A program made the position numbers and the translations under genes. From Candidatus Solirubrobacter pratensis (lineage in GTDB: Bacteria; Actinomycetota; Thermoleophilia; Solirubrobacterales; Solirubrobacteraceae), in the NCBI RefSeq assembly GCF_000425945.1, contig NZ_AUEK01000003.1, forward strand, positions 310,001 through 374,000: a stretch of DNA of 64,000 nucleotides. The letters are read 5' to 3'. Each line of letters starts with the position of its first letter. The first letter of the stretch is position 1. Under the pieces are notes generated by a model that worked only from the letters and a program-made list of their open reading frames with translations, was not told where the DNA came from and searched no databases. Below, one piece after another: positions 58,607 through 64,000 of the stretch.

Positions 58607-60212
58607 CGAAGCGGTCGACGCCCCAGCCGAGCAGTCCGAGGAACCCGAGGCCCAGCACCAGGACCACGAGCGAGGCCGACGTCCACAGCCAGGCCGGGAC
58701 GTCCGGCCTGCGCTCGCGCTGCAGCAGGTCGCGCGTCTTCTCCAGCGGGCGCGTGACCCGCGCGCGGGCGGGGACCTCGCGCACGGGGATGGCGGAATCG
58801 GCCGGCTCGTAGACCGGCGCGGCGACGAGCGCGCGGCCGCTGTCGATCAGGACGAGCGACTTCCAGTCGCCGCGCGCCGGCACGGCGTCGCCGGTGCGGT
58901 AGACGCCCGGCGCGAGGCGGCGCAGCGTCGCCTCCCGCCGCGGCGGCCCGCCCTGCCATGCGACGTAGCGCACCGATGCGGCGTCGTCGGCGAGCGCGGC
59001 GGGCTCGACGCGCACCGTCATCCCGGCGCCGTCGCGCACGATCGTCGCGCGCGCACCGGCCGGGGTGTGCTCCACCAGGCCGTCGGCGATCACGGCCGCG
59101 AACGCGGCGAGCGCGGCGGTGGCGAGCCATCGGCGGGGTGGCTCGCGCCGCAGCGCGCCGCCGAGCTGGCCGCCGATCACGGCGCCCGCGACGCCCGCCA
59201 CGACCGCCATGATCGCCGCCTCGGGCAGCAGCGCGGGCGTCCAGGCGATCGGCATCGCCGCCTGCGTCCACGCCCACTCGCCGGCGAGGCCGACCGTCGC
59301 CGTCAGCGCGCCCGCCGTGACCGGGCCGCGGCGCGCGAGGAAGGCGAGCTCGACGGCGATGCCCCCGGGGAGGAAGAGCGGCATCAGCGGCATCGCCTCG
59401 CCGGCGAGCTTGACCGTGAGCGCGGTCGCCAGCGCCATGGCGAGCGCGAGCCCCGACGCCGCCAGGGCGCCGCCGGGGCCCGCCCAGCGCCGGGCCGCGA
59501 CGAGGGCGACGCCGCTCGCGAACGCGATCAGCGCCGGCTGCAGCACGAGCCGGAACTGGGGCACGCTGAAGTCGAACTCGCCCATGAAGGCCGACAGGCC
59601 GACGAGCAGCGTCGCGCAGGCGAGCACGCGCGCGAAGCACAGCCGCGAGCCCGACTCCGCGAGCAGCACGGCGACCCCGACGATCGAGAGCACGCCGCCG
59701 CCCATCATGATCAGGTGCGTCGGGCCCCAGAGCGTCACGTCCTGCCCGAACAGCCGGTGCCAGACGTCGTCGAGCGGGAAGCCGGCGAGCGCGAACGTCC
59801 CCGCCGCAGCCAGCAGGATGCCGCCGGTCGGCCGGCGTCCCGGGGTGCCCAGCGCCAGTGCCAGGAACCCCGCCGCGAAGATCCCGTAGAGGCCGAGGAG
59901 GATCAGGTAGTGCGCCGGGTTCGCCAGCGGCCCGGGGTCGCGGCCCTTGTCGATGTGCAGCGACATGTCCCACATCAGCCCGAGGTAGACGGTCACGAGC
60001 GAGACGCTGACCACGCCGAGCGGGAGCCCCGCCCACGGCGGGATGCGCTGCCAGGCGCCGATGCGCTCGGCGAGGGCGCCGATCCGCGTCGGCCGGCCCG
60101 CGCGGTGCGCGAGGGCGAACGCGAACAGGAACGCGTAGGCGACGCTCACGAAGCCGACCACGATCGCGATCTGGCCGAGCTCCGCTCCTCCAGCGGGAGC
60201 GGCGGCGGACAT
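58512..60212 (-). CDS. Polytopic membrane protein, unknown
   Basis: A 566-residue protein with about 11 hydrophobic segments across residues 15-370, an extracytoplasmic beta-rich domain (about 375-495, ATIVRDGAGMTVRVEPAALAD) and one last helix (about 515-537), followed by a Ser/Arg-rich tail. DMSLHIDKGRDPGPLANPAHYLILLGLYG and WGPTHLIMMGGG contain His and Asp in membrane segments, which might bind metal or haem. No family is recognised. ATG 60212 is chosen. The gene is divergent from a TetR regulator and likely its target. Confidence 0.7.
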   Translation of the reverse strand: MSAAAPAGGAELGQIAIVVGFVSVAYAFLFAFALAHRAGRPTRIGALAERIGAWQRIPPWAGLPLGVVSVSLVTVYLGLMWDMSLHIDKGRDPGPLANPAHYLILLGLYGIFAAGFLALALGTPGRRPTGGILLAAAGTFALAGFPLDDVWHRLFGQDVTLWGPTHLIMMGGGVLSIVGVAVLLAESGSRLCFARVLACATLLVGLSAFMGEFDFSVPQFRLVLQPALIAFASGVALVAARRWAGPGGALAASGLALAMALATALTVKLAGEAMPLMPLFLPGGIAVELAFLARRGPVTAGALTATVGLAGEWAWTQAAMPIAWTPALLPEAAIMAVVAGVAGAVIGGQLGGALRREPPRRWLATAALAAFAAVIADGLVEHTPAGARATIVRDGAGMTVRVEPAALADDAASVRYVAWQGGPPRREATLRRLAPGVYRTGDAVPARGDWKSLVLIDSGRALVAAPVYEPADSAIPVREVPARARVTRPLEKTRDLLQRERRPDVPAWLWTSASLVVLVLGLGFLGLLGWGVDRFARGSSSTARTSPSPRRRRFAAHPSHRSPAGT

Positions 60213-60217
60213 CCTGG

Positions 60218-60231
60218 GTACGCTAGCGTAC
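60218..60231. promoter_or_regulatory. 14-bp perfect palindrome, TetR operator candidate
   Basis: GTACGCTAGCGTAC, a perfect palindrome, lies 6 bases before the start of the membrane protein gene and 31 bases before the TetR-family gene, in their shared 50-base divergent gap. Position and symmetry are those of an autoregulatory TetR operator. Confidence 0.65.
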
Positions 60232-60262
60232 ATACGGCACCGTAGGTTGCGGTTCCTCACAC

Positions 60263-60850
60263 ATGGCCCCAAGCACCGCCCCACGCCGCCGCGCTCCGCG
60301 GCTCCCGATCGAGGTCCGCCGCGAGCAGGTGCTCGACGCCGCGCTGCGGATCATCTGCGCACGCGGCTACGGCGCCGCCAACATGGAGGCGATCGCGCGC
60401 GAGACGGGCGTCGCCAAGACGGTCGTCTACGAGGCCTTCGGCGGGCGCGGACCGCTCCTGCGCGCGCTGCTCGAGCGCGAGGAGCGCCGCATCCTCCCGA
60501 CGCTCGCGGCGGTGTCCCCGCCGGAGGGCGACCCGCGCGAGGTCCTGGTCGCCTGGGTCGAGCGCGGCCTGCGCGCCGTGCGCGAGAGCCCCGCCGAGTG
60601 GCGCCTGCTGCTGGCGCCCGCCGTCGAGACGCCGGAACTGGTGCGCGAGCACGTCGAGGCCGGCCGTGCGGTCGTGCTGGAGCAGCTGCGCGCGCTGCTG
60701 CGTCCGCTACGCCCGGCCGATCTCGAGCTCACCGCGCGCGCCGTCCTGGCCGTCGCCGAGCGCGCGGCGCTCGACGTCCTCGACGGCGACGCCGAGCCCG
60801 ACCGCTACATCGCCTTCGCACGGGCCACATTCGCGGCGCTCACCGGCTGA
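60263..60850 (+). CDS. TetR/AcrR family transcriptional regulator
   Basis: A 195-residue protein. Residues about 15-65 form the TetR helix-turn-helix: RREQVLDAALRIICARGYGAANMEAIARETGVAKTVVYEAFGGRGPLLRALLEREE. The rest is helical ligand-binding domain. As usual it should bind as a dimer and repress until a ligand binds; the palindrome at 60218 and the divergent membrane gene are the likely operator and target. ATG 60263 is the start. Confidence 0.92.
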   Translation: MAPSTAPRRRAPRLPIEVRREQVLDAALRIICARGYGAANMEAIARETGVAKTVVYEAFGGRGPLLRALLEREERRILPTLAAVSPPEGDPREVLVAWVERGLRAVRESPAEWRLLLAPAVETPELVREHVEAGRAVVLEQLRALLRPLRPADLELTARAVLAVAERAALDVLDGDAEPDRYIAFARATFAALTG

Positions 60851-60926
60851 TCCGCCGCCGTCCGCCGGCCGCTCGGGCGGCGAGGCCCCGGTGTAACCGC
60901 CGGCGCCACCGGGAAGGCGCCTGGAA

Positions 60927-63509
60927 GTGAACGGCCTCTTGGTCGGGCTCCTCGCCGCCGCCGCGGCACCTGGTCCCTCGCTCCCCGTGGGCGGGAGCCT
61001 GATGCGCGCCGACGGCGCCGTCGTCGAGCAGCGCACGGTCACCGTCGATCCCGTCCGGGCGCCGGACGTGCGCTCGCTGACGCTCTCCGTGGACGGGCGC
61101 CGCGTGGCGGGGGGCCCGCCGTGGAGCGTGGCGACGCGCGAGTACGGCGACGGGCCGCACCGCGTGGAAGTCACCGCGACCGACGCGGCGGGCCGCGCGA
61201 CGACCGAGACCGCCGAGGTGCGCTTCGCACGTGCCGGCCCGCTGCCGCCCGATGCGCCCGCGGGGACGACCTTGCTGCGCGGCGCGCGGCCGGGCGACGC
61301 GCTCGGAAGCGCGGTCGCGAACGTCGGCGACGTCGACGGCGACGGGAGCGAGGACGTGCTGGCCGGCGCTCCCGGCGCCCGTACCGCCTACCTCGTCCTG
61401 CGCGGCCGCGTGCTGCGCTTCCGCGGCGACGCCGGGACCGGACGCGCCGTCGCGGCGGGCGGCGACGTCAACGGCGACGGCTATCGCGACCTCGTCATCG
61501 GCTCCGCGCGGCGGACGTACGTCGCCTTCGGCGGACCGGCGCTGCGCTCGCTCGACCTGCGCCGGCTGGGCCGGCGTGGCCTGACGATCCCCGCCGCGGG
61601 CGCGCTCGCATCGCGCCGGCTGGGTGACTTCGCGGTCGACGGCGACGTCGACGGCGACGGGCTCGACGACGTGGCGATCGGCGAGGGCGAGACGACCGCC
61701 GTCGCGCGAGGCCGCCGGTCCGCAGGTTTGACACCTGTCACATACCGGATCCAAGGCGCCGGGCGGTCCGTCGCGTTCCCGGGTGACGTGAACCACGACG
61801 GGCGCGCCGACCTGCTCGCCGTGGGCGACGGCGGCGCTGACGTGGTCTATGGCGGCGGCGGCGGCGGGTTCCGCGTCCGCGGCGACGTGACGTCCGCCGG
61901 CACGGTCGGCGACGTCGACGGCGACTCCACCCCTGACCTCCTCCTCGGCGGCCCGAGCGCCGCCTACGTGGTGTTCGCCCAGCCCGGCGGCGACATCGAC
62001 CTGCGTGGCGACTTCCCCGGGTTCCGGATCGACGCGCCGCCCGGCGCCGGGCCGGCGACGGTGATGGGCACAGGCGACCTCGACGGCGACTACGCGCCCG
62101 ACGTCGCCGTCGGCCTTCGCGGCGCGGCCTACGTCGTCTTCAGCCCGCTCGCGCAGAAGGTCGTCTCGCTCGCGGACCTGCCGGGCGAGCTGGGAGCGCG
62201 GATCGGCTCCGGGCCCGCCGTCGACGGCCTCGACGCGTTCGGAGCCGGCGTGCCGGCCGCGATCGCCGGCGACCCGCGCGGGGCCGGCAGCGTGGCGGTC
62301 GTCTCCGGGTTCTCGGGCGCGGACGCAACCGGATGCCTGCCGGACGCGCTCTGGAGCTTCCCGCTCTCCGCCGATCACGTCCTACCGCGCTGCCGCCGCG
62401 CGTCGCGCCTGGTCGACTCGCCGGCGTTCAACCCCGGTCCCGATGCCGGCCAGATCGGCCGCTTCAACCCCGCGCCGGCCTGCGGCGCGCCGTCGCGCAC
62501 GTGCCAGCCGACCGCCTACCGGAGCGGCAACGCGCGCATCCACGGGCCCGGCGTCGGCCCCGCGACCGGCGCGATCGTCGACCTGGTCGACTCCTACGGC
62601 GCGCGGTTGGCCGCGGTCCAGCGCGCCGGCCCGGACTGCTTCACCGTCTTCGACCGCGACCTCACGCGCGTCGGCGCCACGTGCGATCCCACCGGCGATC
62701 CGCGCGTCCCGCATCCGATGGAGGTCCAGGTCCAGGGCCGCGCGTGCATGGCGACCGATGCGCTCGAGCAGTCGCACTACCTCGTGCGCCTGCTCGACCC
62801 CAGCGGACCGCCCGCCGGCGCCTACCGCGAGCTGCAGGGCTTCGTCCGCCGCGACCAGGTCACGCTCGGGTCCGAGCAGACCACCGTCGGCGGCGCGACG
62901 TACAGCCCGCAGGAGCTCGCCGAGGCCGCGTACTCCGGCTGCGGTCCGGCGCCGCCGAAGCGCCGGGCCGTGCCCATCCCGTTCATCGCGCTGCCGGGGC
63001 TGCCGTCCGGCGACCGCCTGTTCGGCTTCGAGGACCGCTACGTCTCCAACGCCTCGTTCGCGGACTGCGAGGGTCATGCGCCGCCGCCCGACCTGCGGCC
63101 GGGCTGCTACGGCCCGTACGCGAACTACCAGGTCCCGACGCTCGCGGCCAAGGACCCGCAGGTGGCGACCGGCGATCCCCGCGCGGGCGCCGACTGGGCC
63201 GCGCTGACGGTCTCGAGCACCGGCGTCAGCGGCTCCGGTTACCCCGCGCACCCGCAGGACGGGCAGGACGTCGACGCCGCAGGCGGCGGTCTCGTGCGCG
63301 CGATCGTGCCGCGCGGCCGCCCGTTCACCGCCCTGGACGCCTTCGCCTACGCCGACCCGAACGTCCCGTGCGACACGCCGCGCGTCGCGCGCTGGGCGTA
63401 CGGCTTCGCGGTCCCGCGGCCGGGCGAGCGCGCGATCTACGGGTGGACGCCGTTCCGCGAACCGCAGGGGGTGCGCGAGCGCAACGGGCTCTCGCCGGCG
63501 TGCCCGTGA
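60927..63509 (+). CDS. Secreted FG-GAP repeat protein (integrin alpha-like)
   Basis: An 860-residue protein starting at GTG 60927 with a hydrophobic, rather weak signal region (residues 1-17). Residues about 110-480 contain six or seven FG-GAP repeats, with calcium-binding motifs of type DVDGDGSED, DVNGDGYRD, DVDGDGLDD, DVNHDGRAD, DVDGDSTPD and DLDGDYAPD at nearly regular spacing; they would fold as a beta-propeller. Residues 480-860 are unrecognised, with about 13 Cys residues that suggest disulfides outside the cell. Likely a surface or adhesion-type protein. The end overlaps a convergent frame by 73 bases. Confidence 0.82.
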   Translation: MNGLLVGLLAAAAAPGPSLPVGGSLMRADGAVVEQRTVTVDPVRAPDVRSLTLSVDGRRVAGGPPWSVATREYGDGPHRVEVTATDAAGRATTETAEVRFARAGPLPPDAPAGTTLLRGARPGDALGSAVANVGDVDGDGSEDVLAGAPGARTAYLVLRGRVLRFRGDAGTGRAVAAGGDVNGDGYRDLVIGSARRTYVAFGGPALRSLDLRRLGRRGLTIPAAGALASRRLGDFAVDGDVDGDGLDDVAIGEGETTAVARGRRSAGLTPVTYRIQGAGRSVAFPGDVNHDGRADLLAVGDGGADVVYGGGGGGFRVRGDVTSAGTVGDVDGDSTPDLLLGGPSAAYVVFAQPGGDIDLRGDFPGFRIDAPPGAGPATVMGTGDLDGDYAPDVAVGLRGAAYVVFSPLAQKVVSLADLPGELGARIGSGPAVDGLDAFGAGVPAAIAGDPRGAGSVAVVSGFSGADATGCLPDALWSFPLSADHVLPRCRRASRLVDSPAFNPGPDAGQIGRFNPAPACGAPSRTCQPTAYRSGNARIHGPGVGPATGAIVDLVDSYGARLAAVQRAGPDCFTVFDRDLTRVGATCDPTGDPRVPHPMEVQVQGRACMATDALEQSHYLVRLLDPSGPPAGAYRELQGFVRRDQVTLGSEQTTVGGATYSPQELAEAAYSGCGPAPPKRRAVPIPFIALPGLPSGDRLFGFEDRYVSNASFADCEGHAPPPDLRPGCYGPYANYQVPTLAAKDPQVATGDPRAGADWAALTVSSTGVSGSGYPAHPQDGQDVDAAGGGLVRAIVPRGRPFTALDAFAYADPNVPCDTPRVARWAYGFAVPRPGERAIYGWTPFREPQGVRERNGLSPACP

Positions 63510-64000
63510 GATGCCACGAGCCCGATCGCAAGGCCCACGAGCCCGCCGCTGCGGCGCCGCTCGCGGCGGACGGACAGCTGCGACGCGTCCCAGGTCGGGA
63601 CGCTGGGCACGGGCGTCCCGGGACGCGTGGGCGGCGGCGGGGGTGGAGGCGGCGGGGGCGCGGGGCGCGGTGCCGCCGCGACGAGCGAGAGCTGCGCGGA
63701 AGGATGCGGCGGCCCGTCGAGGCCCAGCTCGAGCTGGCCTTCGCACTGGCGGGCGAACCGCGGGGGGCGCTCGACGTCGAGCAGGAACGCGAGCTGCGGC
63801 CGCGATTCGTCGGCCGCGGCGCCGGCCGATGCGGGGACGAGCGCCAGCGCGAGCTGCTCGAGCGGGTGGCCCTCCGCCTCCGGCTCGGGCTCGGGCTCGG
63901 CCGGCGCGGCGGCGCCGACCGCGGCGGCGACCGCGAGCTGGATCTGGCCGGGCAGCCGCTCGAGGTGCTCGTTGAACGCCGCGGTCACGAGCTGAAGCTG
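63437..64000 (-). CDS. Hypothetical Pro-rich protein, possibly 5'-truncated by window edge
   Basis: An open frame ending at 63437 and still open at the right edge; GTG 63988 could start a 183-residue protein. It has Ala/Glu/Pro-rich segments (EPEPEPEAE), a run of ten or more prolines around residue 110, and a moderately hydrophobic stretch near residue 155. Reading-frame length alone is weak evidence in such GC-rich DNA, and a + frame at 63627 is also open. I place it on the minus strand because its sequence extends smoothly beyond the window and the other genes here favour tail-to-tail overlap. Confidence 0.35.
   Translation of the reverse strand, partial: QLQLVTAAFNEHLERLPGQIQLAVAAAVGAAAPAEPEPEPEAEGHPLEQLALALVPASAGAAADESRPQLAFLLDVERPPRFARQCEGQLELGLDGPPHPSAQLSLVAAAPRPAPPPPPPPPPPTRPGTPVPSVPTWDASQLSVRRERRRSGGLVGLAIGLVASHGHAGESPLRSRTPCGSRNGVHP

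Noticed and set aside
63627-63995. Plus-strand Gly/Ser-rich frame at the right edge
   Set aside because: Glycine run and low complexity mirror the proline run of the minus frame; no start or domain supports it.
1-64000. tRNA, rRNA, CRISPR, IS element or prophage
   Set aside because: None was seen: no cloverleaf-like sequences, no regularly spaced repeats and no transposase or phage protein motifs.

Overview
The window is very GC-rich, with frequent GTG starts and many 4-bp ATGA/GTGA overlaps. Gene content (single-membrane-type flagellum, DUF3105, HTH_42, leaderless-looking starts) suggests a flagellated actinobacterium, most likely of the Thermoleophilia/Solirubrobacterales group. That placement is inference from gene content and style; no 16S or other marker is present. 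No tRNA, rRNA, CRISPR array, IS element or phage gene was seen, and no stretch over 300 bases lacks a gene.

Region 1 (1-15310) is a flagellar supercluster on the + strand: fliJ (3' end only), a lytic transglycosylase, fliK, flgD, flgE; then, behind a terminator and a sigma28-like promoter, flbD, motA, motB, fliL, fliN, a YihY/BrkB-type membrane protein, fliO, fliP, fliQ, fliR, flhB, flhA, flhF, a YcgR/PilZ protein and two small genes. fliM is absent from the place where it usually lies.

Region 2 (15311-29141) is flagellin (with an almost ideal sigma28 promoter) followed by a glycosylation/methylation island: glycosyltransferases, two large methyltransferase proteins and a CHAP-type wall hydrolase. 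Most of these genes have a CTCAAG-N15/16-CCGAT promoter placed so that the transcript would start at or next to the start codon. Five of the large proteins share a roughly 100-residue accessory domain not recognised as a named family.

Region 3 (29138-34211) holds purM, a UppP-like phosphatase, a DedA protein, a STAS protein, a secreted trypsin-like protease and a DUF354 protein. Three intergenic gaps here, and the gap after flgE, carry the same structured element, an outer and an inner stem with compensatory base changes, which is the most unusual nucleic-acid feature of the window.

Region 4 (34255-49017) is a Wzx/Wzy-type surface polysaccharide locus: membrane-bound nucleotide-sugar dehydratase, LytR_C protein, a large anchored extracytoplasmic protein, O-antigen ligase/polymerase, GT39-like transferase, flippase, several glycosyltransferases and an initiating sugar-phosphate transferase.

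Region 5 (49021-64000) is mixed housekeeping and secreted functions: DUF3105, GNAT, SDR, a haloalkane dehalogenase-like hydrolase coupled to a transglycosylase, a kinase-like/HTH_42/cNMP-domain operon, a secreted CocE-type hydrolase, a polytopic membrane protein divergent from a TetR regulator with a 14-bp palindrome between them, and an FG-GAP repeat protein.
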